A stretch of 64,000 bases of DNA, from the NCBI GenBank assembly GCA_015066565.1, contig SVOB01000002.1:372001-436000 (forward strand), read 5' to 3'. A program made the position numbers and the translations under genes. This DNA is from Oscillospiraceae bacterium. GTDB lineage: Bacteria > Bacillota > Clostridia > Oscillospirales > Acutalibacteraceae. The notes beneath the pieces are model-generated. The model searched no databases. It was not told where the DNA came from and saw nothing but the letters and a program-made list of their open reading frames with translations. This document shows, piece by piece, positions 9,647-18,580 of this stretch; positions within the stretch are counted from its first letter, which is position 1; each line of letters opens with the position of its first letter.

Positions 9647-10417
9647 TTATTCGATTTCAATCTTATCGTTCATCGGCTCAATTCCGAGGGAGTTAAGATA
9701 TGCCTTCGCTTTTTCAAAGGTTTTCATATCGCTTAAAACCGACGGCTCATGGGCGTCAAAGCCTATTACAACGTCGTTGCCCTCTTTTGCGACGATTTCC
9801 CAGAAGCGTGGGTCGGGATAATTTCTTTTATCCGCAAAGCCGAGAAGATTAAATTCAACGGGATAGCCGAGAAGGTGAATTTCCTTTGCAAAGTATTCCA
9901 TCTTTTCATAGTATATTTCGTCGCTTCCCTTGAATTTGAATAAATCGGGGTGGGCGATATATAAAAACCTGCCCGTGTTAAGACCCTCGAGCGCCTGATT
10001 GATATAGCGTTCAAAATCATATACGCTTTCGGTGGCGTTGCCCGAATAAACCGCGTCCTCGTCACATTCGTTTGAAACAAAATGCTGACCGAGAATAAGG
10101 TATTCAAAGCCGAATTGCTCAAGATAGTTCAAGGTCTGATTAAAATATTTAGGATAGTATTCCATTTCATAGCCGAGATGAATTTTTATTTCACCCTTGT
10201 ATTTTTCTTTCAGCGAATTAATCGAGGTGACGTAATCCTCGGCTTTTTCAAGCGGAACACGGAAGGTTGACCTGTGATTTTCAGGCGCAAAGACCATAGG
10301 GGAGTGGTCTGAAAAACCGAGAGTTGAAAACCCGTTTTTTATAGCCTTTTCAACGTATTTTTCGTCCTTCCCCTTTGCGTGACCGCAACGGACGGTGTGG
10401 GTATGAAAGTTTTTCAT
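9647..10417 (-). CDS. PHP-domain histidinol-phosphatase family protein
   Basis: 256-residue PHP-domain phosphoesterase close to HisJ/HisK, which releases phosphate from L-histidinol phosphate. Metal-binding motifs are visible: HTHTVRCGHAKG at residues 5-16, FSDHSP at about 37-42, GYEMEYYP, LGQHF, IAHPDLF and GFDAHEP. The length fits HisJ. No other his genes are nearby, so a general PHP phosphatase or nuclease role is also possible. It is the last gene of a four-gene minus-strand group (binding lipoprotein, VanZ, DUF1015, PHP), 16 bases after DUF1015. Ribosome site GAGATG. Confidence 0.85.
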   Translation of the reverse strand: MKNFHTHTVRCGHAKGKDEKYVEKAIKNGFSTLGFSDHSPMVFAPENHRSTFRVPLEKAEDYVTSINSLKEKYKGEIKIHLGYEMEYYPKYFNQTLNYLEQFGFEYLILGQHFVSNECDEDAVYSGNATESVYDFERYINQALEGLNTGRFLYIAHPDLFKFKGSDEIYYEKMEYFAKEIHLLGYPVEFNLLGFADKRNYPDPRFWEIVAKEGNDVVIGFDAHEPSVLSDMKTFEKAKAYLNSLGIEPMNDKIEIE

Positions 10418-10433
10418 TATTTAGTCATCTCTT

Positions 10434-11675
10434 TTATGATAATTTGTGAATAAACAGTCCGCTTAACAGCTTCGGCTCGAACCAGGTCGATTTAGGCGGC
10501 ATCAATTCGTTCTCGTCGGCTATTCTCATAAGTTCAGCCAGCGAGGTCGGGTACATTGAAAAAGCGACGGCCCAACCGCCGTTAACCCTTTTTTCAAGCT
10601 CTGAAAGACCTCTTATACCGCCTATAAAATCAATTCTCGAATCGGTTTTAGGATTTTCAATTCCGAGGACCTTTGAAATAAGGTTGTTTTGTAAAATTGA
10701 AACGTCAAGACTGTCAACAGCGTCGTTTTCGTCAAAGGTTCCGCTTATGGAAGTCAGCGAATACCATTCGCCGTCAAGGTACATTCCGAAATTGTGCTGA
10801 CAAACGGGAGAATAAGCCTTTTTGCCTTTTAATTCAATTTCAAAGTTCTCTCCGACAGCCTTTAAAAATTCGTCCTTTGAAAATGAATTCAAATCCTTTA
10901 TAACCCGGTTGTAGTCCATTATGCGAAGCTCGTCCGAGGGAAAAAGAACGGATAAAAAGAAATTGAATTCTTCGTTCCCCGTGTAATCGGGATTGGCTTT
11001 CCTTCTCATTTCGGCGACCCTTACCGCCGAAGCGCAACGGTGGTGACCGTCAGCGATATAAAGGTCGGGTATGCTTTCAAAAAGCTCTGTGATTTTTTCA
11101 ATTGTCTTTTCGTCGTCTATAACCCAGACTGTCTGCTTGACCTCGCCCGAAATGAAATCGCAAGCCGTGTCGTGCGAGGAAATCCAGTCTGTTATAATTG
11201 ACCTGACGCTGTGGTTGGGTCTGTAGGTTAAGAAAATCGGCCCCGTGTTTGCGTCAAGCGTATCAACGTGGTTTATTCTGTCCTGCTCTTTATCGGCTCT
11301 TGTTTTTTCGTGCTTTTTTATAACGTTGTTTATGTAGTCGTCAACCGAGGCGCAGGCTACAAGCCCCGTCTGCGCTCTGCCTTTCCAGATTTGTCTGTAA
11401 ATGTAAAGGCAGGGCCTTTCGTCCTGAACGCAGATTCTATTTTTAATAAGGTTTTCAAGGTTTTCTTTAGCCTTTTTGTAAACCTCTTTTGAATAGATAT
11501 CTGTTCCTACCGGTAAATCAATTTCGCCCCTGTCAACGTGAAGAAACGAAAAATCGTTGCCTTTTACCATTTCTCTTGCTTCTTCGCTTGACATAACGTC
11601 ATAGGGGAGGGCGGCAACCTTTGAAGAGTATTCCTTTGTCGGTCTGATTGCTTTAAACGGACGAATTACGGACAT
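10434..11675 (-). CDS. DUF1015-family protein
   Basis: 413-residue soluble protein of the DUF1015 family, conserved in Clostridia and many other bacteria but without an assigned function known to me. Features of the family that are visible: VIRPFKAIRP at the N-terminus, AALPYDVMSSEEAR, the central HEKTRADKEQDR...HVDTLDAN block, and YIADGHHRCASA, a His-rich motif suggesting a nucleotide or metal site. In many clostridia DUF1015 genes sit beside serine biosynthesis genes; that is not the case here. Start ATG has an AGGAGA site. The first 23 bases overlap the end of the VanZ gene, which implies translational coupling. Confidence 0.85.
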   Translation of the reverse strand: MSVIRPFKAIRPTKEYSSKVAALPYDVMSSEEAREMVKGNDFSFLHVDRGEIDLPVGTDIYSKEVYKKAKENLENLIKNRICVQDERPCLYIYRQIWKGRAQTGLVACASVDDYINNVIKKHEKTRADKEQDRINHVDTLDANTGPIFLTYRPNHSVRSIITDWISSHDTACDFISGEVKQTVWVIDDEKTIEKITELFESIPDLYIADGHHRCASAVRVAEMRRKANPDYTGNEEFNFFLSVLFPSDELRIMDYNRVIKDLNSFSKDEFLKAVGENFEIELKGKKAYSPVCQHNFGMYLDGEWYSLTSISGTFDENDAVDSLDVSILQNNLISKVLGIENPKTDSRIDFIGGIRGLSELEKRVNGGWAVAFSMYPTSLAELMRIADENELMPPKSTWFEPKLLSGLFIHKLS

Positions 11676-12114
11676 TTTTTCTTCTCCTGACTGATTTAAT
11701 AATTTTTAAAAGCGAAAGATAAATAAGAACGCCGAGTATTGCGCCTGAGGTGTCTATAATAACATCAAGAACTTCACCCGACCTGCCGGGAATAAAAAGC
11801 TGGTGTATTTCGTCCGAGCAGGCGTAAAGCGAAGCAATAAACGGCGAAAAAAGATACCAATGCTTAACCGAAAAGTTATAAAAGGTGTTTGATAAAAGAA
11901 AGGCGAGCAAAATGTATTCGCAGACGTGAGCAGTTTTCCTGATAAAAAGCTCCGAAACGCTTATACCTAAAAACTCTATTTTTGATAATACCGAGTCTGA
12001 CAGCTGAGTGCTGTCCTCGGCAGGCTGATTTGAAAGATAAAAGATTACGCACATCAGTATAACGGCGAGAACCAAAGATACTAATGCAAATTTTTTGTTT
12101 TGTTTTAGTACCAT
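11653..12114 (-). CDS. VanZ-family membrane protein
   Basis: 153-residue membrane protein with about four transmembrane helices and the VanZ-domain signatures FYLSNQPAEDST, IRKTAHVCEYILLAFL, SDEIHQLFIPGRSGEVLDVIID. VanZ-like proteins are widespread in Firmicutes; VanZ itself gives low-level teicoplanin resistance, but most genomic homologs have no proven role and this gene should not be read as a resistance determinant. It overlaps the upstream lipoprotein gene by one base (12114) and the DUF1015 gene by 23 bases, so the three are translationally linked. Confidence 0.88.
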   Translation of the reverse strand: MVLKQNKKFALVSLVLAVILMCVIFYLSNQPAEDSTQLSDSVLSKIEFLGISVSELFIRKTAHVCEYILLAFLLSNTFYNFSVKHWYLFSPFIASLYACSDEIHQLFIPGRSGEVLDVIIDTSGAILGVLIYLSLLKIIKSVRRRKNVRNSSV

Positions 12115-13736
12115 TATTTCTCCCTTTCGGCGCTGATAAAGAATACGTTATGCTCGTTGGAATAGAAGTAAATTCCCTTTGTGTCGCCTGCGGTAACGAA
12201 ATAACTGTTCTGGTTGAAAACAGGGTAAATAACTGCGTTTTTAAGAAGGTAGTTTTCACATTTGAGAAGGTCCTTGACCTCCGAGCTTTCAACAGCTTCG
12301 TTTATAAGAGCGTCGTATTTTTCATCCTTAAAATTGAAAATGTTTTTGCCCGACTGCGACGAAAAAGTGAGCAGATAGCTCTTGGCTTCCTGTTCGGTGG
12401 CTTCAAGCGGATAGAATGCGAGAGAGTAGTTCCCGCTGTTTACAAGCGAAAGAAGCTCTTCCTTTTCCTTTACGTCAACCGAAGCGACAAGCTTAATGCC
12501 GAGCGCTTTTTGCCACGACTGAATAAGGATTCTTACGGTTTCTTCATATTCCGAGGTACATAGAACGCTGAATTTTACCGTGTCTGTTCCAAGCTCCTCA
12601 AGCCCTCTGCCAAAATTTTCGGCAGCCGATTTTTCCGAATGTTCGGTAAGGCTTGCTTTACCCGAAAGGAGTCTGTAATTTTCGTTGTTGAAGGTACAGA
12701 ACGGGGGAACAATTCCGCTGGCAATGGAAGAAACGTTTACGGGAAATTTGTTTTTATCTGTCTTTGCCGAAAGGCAAACGGCTTTTCTTATTTCCGGACA
12801 GGAGAACACCTCGTCGTTACAGTTGAAAATCAACGAACAAACCGTGTTTTCAAAAGGCTTTGTGTTTATGAGCGAGGTGTCGGCGCCCGAAAGCTGGTTT
12901 TCACTGAAAAACGAAGCGTCGTAGGTCGCCGAAACAACCTTTTCTTTAACGTCAGCCTTATCGTTATTGACAATAAGCCTTACCGAATAGGGCTTGACCT
13001 CGTTTTCGCCCGAGTAATCGGCGTTCTTTGTCATTCTGACGTTCTGGTCGTCGTTCCATTCGGAAAGATAAAACGGTCCGTTACAAAGCGTATATGTAAC
13101 GCTGAGTCCGTATTTTCCCTGCGTCGCCGTCCAGAAGGCCTCGTTGCAGGGCATAGCCGCCGCTGTGGTGAGATTATAGAAAAAATTTGAATCGTTATAG
13201 TCGAGCGTTATTTCAAGCGTGAAATCATCAACAGCCTTTACTCCGAGCGTACTCGGGGAAGCCGAGCCGAGATTAATCTTCCTTGCGTTTTTTATAGCAA
13301 AAAGGTTCTTTGCCTGTTCGCAACCCGTCAGCGGGTCGACTGCTCTTTGAAGCGCAAAGACAAAGTCCTTTGCTTTAACCCTGAAATCGAAGCTTTTTTC
13401 AAAGTCCTCGCCGAGAACCTTATCATAGCCCGAAAGCGAATGCCACGAAGTGTCCTCCCTGAGCTTAAACGTATAAGTCAGCCCGTCGGGAGAAACGGAA
13501 TAAGAAGAAGCAACGCCGTTTTCAATTTCGCCGTTTGAGGCGATTCTGAAAAGCCCCTCAAAGCAGTTAGCTACAACGAGCTTTTCAATGTCGGACGAAA
13601 CAATCTGCGGGTCAACGCTCTCGGGAGTGGCAGAAACGGGCATAATAAATGTTTCGCCGTTGCTTTTCTTCTTACAGCCAGAGAAAACGGATATTACTAT
13701 TAAAAATGCTATTAAAACGGAAAAAGCTTTTTTCAT
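12114..13736 (-). CDS. Oligopeptide-type ABC substrate-binding lipoprotein (SBP_bac_5)
   Basis: 540-residue lipoprotein of the OppA/DppA class. The signal peptide of about 18 hydrophobic residues ends in the lipobox VFSGC (Cys20), so it is anchored outside the cytoplasmic membrane. The body has family features: SATPESVDPQIVSS at the mature N-terminus, LTYTFKLREDTSWHS, VDDFTLEITLDY and AMPCNEAFW. No permease or ATPase gene is adjacent, so it is an orphan binding protein that either uses a distant transporter or has a sensing role. It heads the minus-strand group with VanZ, DUF1015 and PHP genes. Its ribosome site is weak (CTGGAAA). Confidence 0.88.
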   Translation of the reverse strand: MKKAFSVLIAFLIVISVFSGCKKKSNGETFIMPVSATPESVDPQIVSSDIEKLVVANCFEGLFRIASNGEIENGVASSYSVSPDGLTYTFKLREDTSWHSLSGYDKVLGEDFEKSFDFRVKAKDFVFALQRAVDPLTGCEQAKNLFAIKNARKINLGSASPSTLGVKAVDDFTLEITLDYNDSNFFYNLTTAAAMPCNEAFWTATQGKYGLSVTYTLCNGPFYLSEWNDDQNVRMTKNADYSGENEVKPYSVRLIVNNDKADVKEKVVSATYDASFFSENQLSGADTSLINTKPFENTVCSLIFNCNDEVFSCPEIRKAVCLSAKTDKNKFPVNVSSIASGIVPPFCTFNNENYRLLSGKASLTEHSEKSAAENFGRGLEELGTDTVKFSVLCTSEYEETVRILIQSWQKALGIKLVASVDVKEKEELLSLVNSGNYSLAFYPLEATEQEAKSYLLTFSSQSGKNIFNFKDEKYDALINEAVESSEVKDLLKCENYLLKNAVIYPVFNQNSYFVTAGDTKGIYFYSNEHNVFFISAEREK

Positions 13737-13909
13737 TTTCCAGTCATCCTCAAAATAATTTATTATAAATTAGTATATCAAAAAACGTCGTTTTTTACCA
13801 TAAAATATAAAATATTTTAAAAATTTCTCTGTTTGTACTTAAAATCGTTCACACTTTATGATAAAATTATGTTAAAATAGATATTAATAAATTTTCGGAG
13901 GGAATTATT

Positions 13910-15214
13910 ATGCCCGAATATATTATTCTTGGACTTTCCGTGGTTATTCTTATAGTTGCGTTTGTCATTCTTCTCAAGGTCAATAAAAAGGGTGAAAACG
14001 AAGCGGTTACCCGAAAGCTCAATGAAATTCAGAAAAATATCGCAGACGAGTTTTCAAGAAGCCGTCTTGACACAAATCAGTTTCAGCTCGGTTTGAAGGA
14101 AGAAACCTCGCGCACTCTTCAGCAGACGGGAGAACGTCTTTCGGAAATGACAAAGTCAAACTACGAAAATTCGCTTAAGATGACCGAGGCTATGAACCAG
14201 TCGCTCAACGCAATTAAAAACAGTAATATTGAGCTTAACGAAAAGCAGACTAAGGCTATTGAACAGGCGATTGAAAAAATGCAGGAGAGCAACGAAAAGA
14301 AGCTCGACCAGATGCGTGAAACGGTTGACGAAAAGCTCAATAAAACCCTTGCCGCAAGGCTTGACAGCTCGTTTAAAACCGTTTCGGAACAGCTTGAAAA
14401 CCTCTATAAATCCCTCGGTGAAATGAAAGAGCTTTCCTCGGGCGTTACGAATAACGTTTCCTCGCTTAACCGTATGCTTTCAAATGTTAAGTCCAGAGGA
14501 ACCTGGGCTGAGGTTCAGTTAGAGGGTATTCTCGACCAGACCATTCCCGGAATGTACGACAAAAACGTTGCCACCTCGGGAACTGCCGACAGGGTTGAAT
14601 TTGCCGTAAGAATCCCTTCGGGCGACAACAAGGACGATTTTGTTTATCTTCCGATTGACTCGAAGTTTCCGACCGAGGATTACATAAGGCTTTGCGAAGC
14701 GGCTGATAACGCCGACCCCGTCGCTCTCGACGCGGCGAGAAAGGCGCTTGAAGCAAGAGTTCTCGGCGAAGCGAAAACAATTACGAAATATATTAATATT
14801 CCGAATACAACGCCCTTTGCCATAATGTATCTTGCTACCGAAGGGCTTTATGCGGAAATTGTTTCTTCAAAAACAGGGCTTCCCGAAAAGCTTCATAATG
14901 AGCTTAATATTATGATAGCAGGCCCGACTACAATAACGGCGCTTCTCAACTCTCTCGCCCTCGGCTTCAGAACGGTCGCTATTAACGAAAAGGCAAATGA
15001 AATCCGCCAACTTCTCGGGATTACCAAGGCGCAGTATGAAAAGTTCGGCGCTCTTCTTGAAAAGGCGAGAAGAAAGATTGACGAAGCGGGCAAGACTATT
15101 GACGAAGCGAGCCACAGAAGCGGTATAATTCAGAAAAGACTCCGTTCCGTTGAATCCATTGAGGACTCCTCGGCTCAGGAGATTGCGGGCTTGCTTGAAG
15201 AAAATGAACAATAA
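13910..15214 (+). CDS. rmuC: RmuC-family protein (DNA recombination protein)
   Basis: 434-residue protein with one N-terminal membrane helix (residues 3-23), a coiled coil of about 170 residues rich in Lys/Glu/Gln, and the RmuC nuclease-like domain (SRGTWAEVQLEGILDQ, VYLPIDSKFPTEDY, TPFAIMYLATEGLYAE, LNSLALGFRT). In E. coli RmuC limits inversions at short inverted repeats and its fold relates to the PD-(D/E)XK nucleases. It stands alone between the divergent minus-strand lipoprotein group and a terminator. Start ATG follows TCGGAGGG. A possible extended -10 TGTTAAAAT lies about 40 bases upstream. Confidence 0.9.
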   Translation: MPEYIILGLSVVILIVAFVILLKVNKKGENEAVTRKLNEIQKNIADEFSRSRLDTNQFQLGLKEETSRTLQQTGERLSEMTKSNYENSLKMTEAMNQSLNAIKNSNIELNEKQTKAIEQAIEKMQESNEKKLDQMRETVDEKLNKTLAARLDSSFKTVSEQLENLYKSLGEMKELSSGVTNNVSSLNRMLSNVKSRGTWAEVQLEGILDQTIPGMYDKNVATSGTADRVEFAVRIPSGDNKDDFVYLPIDSKFPTEDYIRLCEAADNADPVALDAARKALEARVLGEAKTITKYINIPNTTPFAIMYLATEGLYAEIVSSKTGLPEKLHNELNIMIAGPTTITALLNSLALGFRTVAINEKANEIRQLLGITKAQYEKFGALLEKARRKIDEAGKTIDEASHRSGIIQKRLRSVESIEDSSAQEIAGLLEENEQ

Positions 15215-15250
15215 ATGCTGACCCCATATAGTTAAATTGACGAAAAAGAA

Positions 15251-15293
15251 AAATCCCGTTTTATTCTCTTGCAGAATAGCGGGATTTATTTTA
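15251..15293 (+). terminator. Terminator after rmuC
   Basis: Inverted repeat AAATCCCG / CGGGATTT encloses a second short stem (ATTCT/AGAAT) and is followed by TATTTTATT. It lies 36 bases after the rmuC stop and 54 bases before the GH3 start. Confidence 0.8.
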
Positions 15294-15346
15294 TTATATA
15301 TTTGTATGTTTATTTTTCCAATAATTGTGAATGGGAGGAAAAAATA

Positions 15347-17794
15347 ATGAAACACGCTGATTTAATCAGTCAGATGACCCTTGAGGAAAAGGCGAGTATG
15401 TGTGACGGCCTTGATTACTGGCACTCACAGCCCGTTGAAAGACTCGGAATACAGTCCGTCAGCCTTAACGACGGCCCTCACGGCATCCGTAAAAAGGGTG
15501 ACCCCGACGCGGCTAAAAAAGGTGAAACCGATTTGCTTAAGGGCGTTCCCGCAATCTGTTTCCCGACAGCTTCGGCAACGGCTTGTTCGTGGGATGTTGA
15601 CCTTATCAGAACAATGGGCGAGGCTCTCGGTGACGAGTGCCGCAAGGAAAAGGTTTCCGTCCTTCTCGGCCCCGGAACGAATATCAAGCGCTCTCCTCTT
15701 TGCGGAAGAAACTTTGAGTATTTTTCGGAGGACCCGCTTCTCGCAGGCGAAATGGCGGCTTCGTTTATCAACGGCGTTCAGTCGAAGGGCATAGGCACTT
15801 CGCTTAAGCACTATGCGGCTAATAACCAGGAAACCCGCCGTATGACGGTAAATACGGTTGTCGATGAAAGAACTCTCCGTGAAATTTATCTTCGTCCCTT
15901 TGAAATTGCGGTCAAAAAGGCTCAGCCCTGGACTATAATGTGCGCTTATAACCGCCTTAACGGAAAATACTGCGCTGAAAACAAGTGGCTTCTCACCGAC
16001 GTTCTCCGCGGCGACTGGGGTTACGAAAACCTTATCGTAACCGACTGGGGCGCTGAAAACGAGCGTGTTCCCGGACTTATTGCAGGTCAGGAACTTGAAA
16101 TGCCTACTTCCTCGGGCGACGGCGCAAGACTTATTGTCGAAGCCGTAAAGAACGGCACTCTTGACGAAGCCGTGCTTGACCACGCCGTTGACCTTCTTCT
16201 CGATATGGTTGATAAGTCCGTTGCCACTCTCGGCGACTACACCTATGACCCCGAGGAGCATCACGCTCTTGCGAGAAAGATAGCGTCACAGTGTATGGTG
16301 CTTATGAAGAATGACGACAATATTCTTCCTCTTAAGAAGGACGCAAAGATAGCCGTTATCGGCGAAATGGCAAAGAAGCCCCGTTATCAGGGCGCAGGCT
16401 CATCGCTTATTAATCCCATTCAGCTTGACTGCGCTTATGATACCCTTAAGGAAATGGGCGTTGATTTCAAATACGCCGAGGGCTATGTAACAGATAAGAA
16501 AAAGAAGAAAAAGGCTAACGAGGACGCTCTTGTAGCCGAAGCGGTTGAAACCGCAAAGGGCGCTGAGGCTGTTCTTATGTTCATCGGTCTTACCGACGAA
16601 TATGAAACCGAGGGCAGCGACAGAAAGCACCTCAACATTCCGCCTCTTCATAACAGGCTTGTTGACGAGGTTCTCAAGGTCAACGAAAACGTTATCGTCG
16701 TTCTTTCGGGAGGCGCGGCGGTTGATATGCCGTGGGCTGATAAGGTCAAGGCTATTCTCAACGGCTTCCTTACAGGTCAGGCTTCGGGCAGCGCGGTATG
16801 CGACGTGCTTTTCGGCGACGTAAACCCCTCGGGAAAGCTTTCGGAAACTTACCCCTATGCGCTTGAGGATAATTCAAGCTTCAAGTATTTCCCGGGTACG
16901 AGCGTTTCGGTTGAATACAGAGAAAGCGTTTATGTCGGCTACCGCTACTACGACTCGGCTGATAAGGACGTCCGCTTCCCGTTCGGCTTCGGACTTTCCT
17001 ATACAACCTTTGAATACAGTGACCTTAAGCTTTCTTCACAGAATATTAAGGATACCGACAAGCTGACTGTTTCCTTTAAGATTAAGAATACAGGTTCGGT
17101 TGACGGCGCAGAGGTTGCCCAGCTTTATGTTTCGGACGTTGAAAGCACTATTTACCGTCCCGTTAAAGAGCTTCGCGGCTTTAAAAAGGTGTTCTTAAAG
17201 GCAGGCGAGGAGAAAGAGGTTTCAATTGACCTTGATAAGAGAGCGTTCGCTTTCTATAATGTTGACGCTCACGACTGGCAGGTTGAAACGGGCGAGTTTA
17301 AGATTCTTGTCGGCGCTTCAAGCCGTGATATCAAGCTTGAAGCGAGCGTAAACGTTGAATCGACAGACGATTATGTTATTCCCGATTACCGCGCTTTTGC
17401 TCCCGCTTATTACACTGCGGACGTAAATAACGTTACCGACGAACAGTACAGGGCAATTCTCGGCCACGATATTCCCGTAAGCGAAAGGGATAAGTCAAAG
17501 CCGCTTACAATTCTCAATACAATTGAGGATGCGGCTGACGGCAAGTGGGGCGGAAGACTCAACAGAATGCTCAAAAAGATGCTCGGCGAGGATAACCTTG
17601 CTTCTGCGGTTGCTCTTCAGCTTCCCATTAAGAACTTTATCTCAATGAGCTTCGGCATTTTCTCACCCCGTATGGCTGAGGGCTTGCTTGTAATTCTCAA
17701 CGAGGATAAGATGGCAAAGGGACTTCGTATTATAATCGGCGGCTTCTTCAAGGGCGGCGGATTTAAACAGCTCGGCAAGTTAAAGCAGATTTAA
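15347..17794 (+). CDS. Glycoside hydrolase family 3 beta-glucosidase (canonical domain order)
   Basis: 815 residues, no signal peptide, so an intracellular beta-glucosidase or beta-xylosidase. Order: TIM-barrel GH3 domain (about 1-290) with the Lys-His pair in SLKHYAANNQETRR and the nucleophile Asp233 in LIVTDWGAE; GH3_C alpha/beta sandwich (about 300-540); fibronectin-III-like domain (about 590-660). The FnIII domain is followed by about 130 more residues ending in an amphipathic, Gly-rich tail (GGFFKGGGFKQLGKLKQI), longer than usual. A Lys run (DKKKKKKAN) sits at about 384-392. The ATG at 15347 is chosen over upstream ATGs because GGGAGGA lies at the right distance. Ends at a terminator; faces the permuted GH3 gene. 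Confidence 0.93.
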   Translation: MKHADLISQMTLEEKASMCDGLDYWHSQPVERLGIQSVSLNDGPHGIRKKGDPDAAKKGETDLLKGVPAICFPTASATACSWDVDLIRTMGEALGDECRKEKVSVLLGPGTNIKRSPLCGRNFEYFSEDPLLAGEMAASFINGVQSKGIGTSLKHYAANNQETRRMTVNTVVDERTLREIYLRPFEIAVKKAQPWTIMCAYNRLNGKYCAENKWLLTDVLRGDWGYENLIVTDWGAENERVPGLIAGQELEMPTSSGDGARLIVEAVKNGTLDEAVLDHAVDLLLDMVDKSVATLGDYTYDPEEHHALARKIASQCMVLMKNDDNILPLKKDAKIAVIGEMAKKPRYQGAGSSLINPIQLDCAYDTLKEMGVDFKYAEGYVTDKKKKKKANEDALVAEAVETAKGAEAVLMFIGLTDEYETEGSDRKHLNIPPLHNRLVDEVLKVNENVIVVLSGGAAVDMPWADKVKAILNGFLTGQASGSAVCDVLFGDVNPSGKLSETYPYALEDNSSFKYFPGTSVSVEYRESVYVGYRYYDSADKDVRFPFGFGLSYTTFEYSDLKLSSQNIKDTDKLTVSFKIKNTGSVDGAEVAQLYVSDVESTIYRPVKELRGFKKVFLKAGEEKEVSIDLDKRAFAFYNVDAHDWQVETGEFKILVGASSRDIKLEASVNVESTDDYVIPDYRAFAPAYYTADVNNVTDEQYRAILGHDIPVSERDKSKPLTILNTIEDAADGKWGGRLNRMLKKMLGEDNLASAVALQLPIKNFISMSFGIFSPRMAEGLLVILNEDKMAKGLRIIIGGFFKGGGFKQLGKLKQI

Positions 17795-17811
17795 CGGTTA
17801 AATACAAAATG

Positions 17812-17844
17812 AAAAGGACACGGAAAACTCCGTGTCCTTTTTTT
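17812..17844 (+). terminator. Terminator after GH3 gene
   Basis: A 13-bp stem AAAAGGACACGGA / TCCGTGTCCTTTT with an AAAC loop is followed by further T residues. It abuts the first base of a MITE-like repeat. Confidence 0.92.
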
Positions 17845-18017
17845 GCCTTCCCCTTGAGGGGAAGGGGGACCGCTTGCGGTGGATGAGGTGTGAAAAATAA
17901 ATGTCTTTTCCACCTCATCAGTCAACTTGACAGTTGACAGCGACTGACAGTCCCGTCCCCTCTGTCACTGCGTGACATCTCCCCACACTGTGGGGAGTCA
18001 CCCCTCAAGGGGAAGCC
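17845..18017. repeat. MITE-like element, copy 1 (173 bp)
   Basis: Starts GCCTTCCCCTTGAGGGG and ends CCCCTCAAGGGGAAGCC, giving 17-bp terminal inverted repeats with one mismatch; each end is also a hairpin by itself. Inside lie GATGAGGTG...CACCTCATC, a TCAAC/GTTGA stem and CCCCACACTGTGGGG. No transposase is encoded. Three related copies lie at 22302, 26763 and 28536. This copy sits in the 3' gap between the two convergent GH3 operons and is not next to a permease-prefix gene. Confidence 0.85.
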
Positions 18018-18067
18018 TTTGTTACGTGCGGTGATTTCCAATCCCGAAAGCAACAAACAATTATATA

Positions 18068-18562
18068 TTAATGGAAAACTCTGTTCAAAAAATCGTTATC
18101 AATAAAACTCATATGCTCGTGCGTAACGGTGAAGAAAAGAACTTTTTTGTTTTCATCTAAAAAGCATATATCGTCAATCCCGAAATTCTGTTTAATAAAA
18201 GGTTGATAATTTCTATTTCCTTTTATTTTCGGCAACTTGTCGCTGTCGAAGAAAGAATTATAGCCCTTTAAATATTTGAAAAAGTCAGCGTTACCGTCAA
18301 TACGCTTGAAAACATATTTTTCATTTGCTTCACCTAAAGTTTTAGTGCCGCAATGCTCTGTAACGCTTCTTTTTTCAATCAGTTCCATTGATTGCTTTGC
18401 TTTTAGAATATGTTTGTCGTTTTCATCAATTTCTCCATGCACCTGAACGATAACAACATATTCAGAGCATTTTTGTAAAGCGTCAATCAAAACTAAATAG
18501 TCCTCGTGTCCGTTATATTCAAAAAGATTGCAGTTTTTTACATTTAAATCAAAATTGAACAT
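18068..18562 (-). CDS. Unrecognised 164-residue cytosolic protein
   Basis: I do not recognise the family. The protein is soluble and Asp/Glu/Lys/Asn-rich, without signal or membrane segment; it opens MFNFDLNVKNCNLFEYN and closes with FFTVTHEHMSFIDND. Codon use is visibly more A/T-rich than its neighbours, which hints at later acquisition. A good AGGAGA ribosome site precedes the ATG. It lies 18 bases downstream of the permuted GH3 gene on the same strand, so it is probably co-transcribed, and its other side borders a MITE-like repeat. The tail could suggest a small immunity-like or SMI1/YrhB-sized cytosolic protein, but no motif supports that. Confidence 0.6.
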   Translation of the reverse strand: MFNFDLNVKNCNLFEYNGHEDYLVLIDALQKCSEYVVIVQVHGEIDENDKHILKAKQSMELIEKRSVTEHCGTKTLGEANEKYVFKRIDGNADFFKYLKGYNSFFDSDKLPKIKGNRNYQPFIKQNFGIDDICFLDENKKVLFFTVTHEHMSFIDNDFLNRVFH

Positions 18563-18580
18563 TATAATCTCCTAAAGTAA

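Noticed and set aside
8896..9660. 254-codon frame antisense to the end of lacZ
   Set aside because: It mirrors a strongly coding region whose catalytic domains are clear; no ribosome site and no recognisable protein.
11653..12114. VanZ-like gene as antibiotic resistance determinant
   Set aside because: No van cluster; VanZ-domain proteins are common chromosomal genes in Firmicutes.
12084..12563. 159-codon plus-strand frame opposite the binding lipoprotein
   Set aside because: The minus-strand protein has a clear lipobox and SBP_bac_5 motifs; the antisense frame has none.
15425..16264. 279-codon antisense frame in the GH3 gene
   Set aside because: Shadow of the conserved GH3 catalytic domain, which fixes the coding strand.
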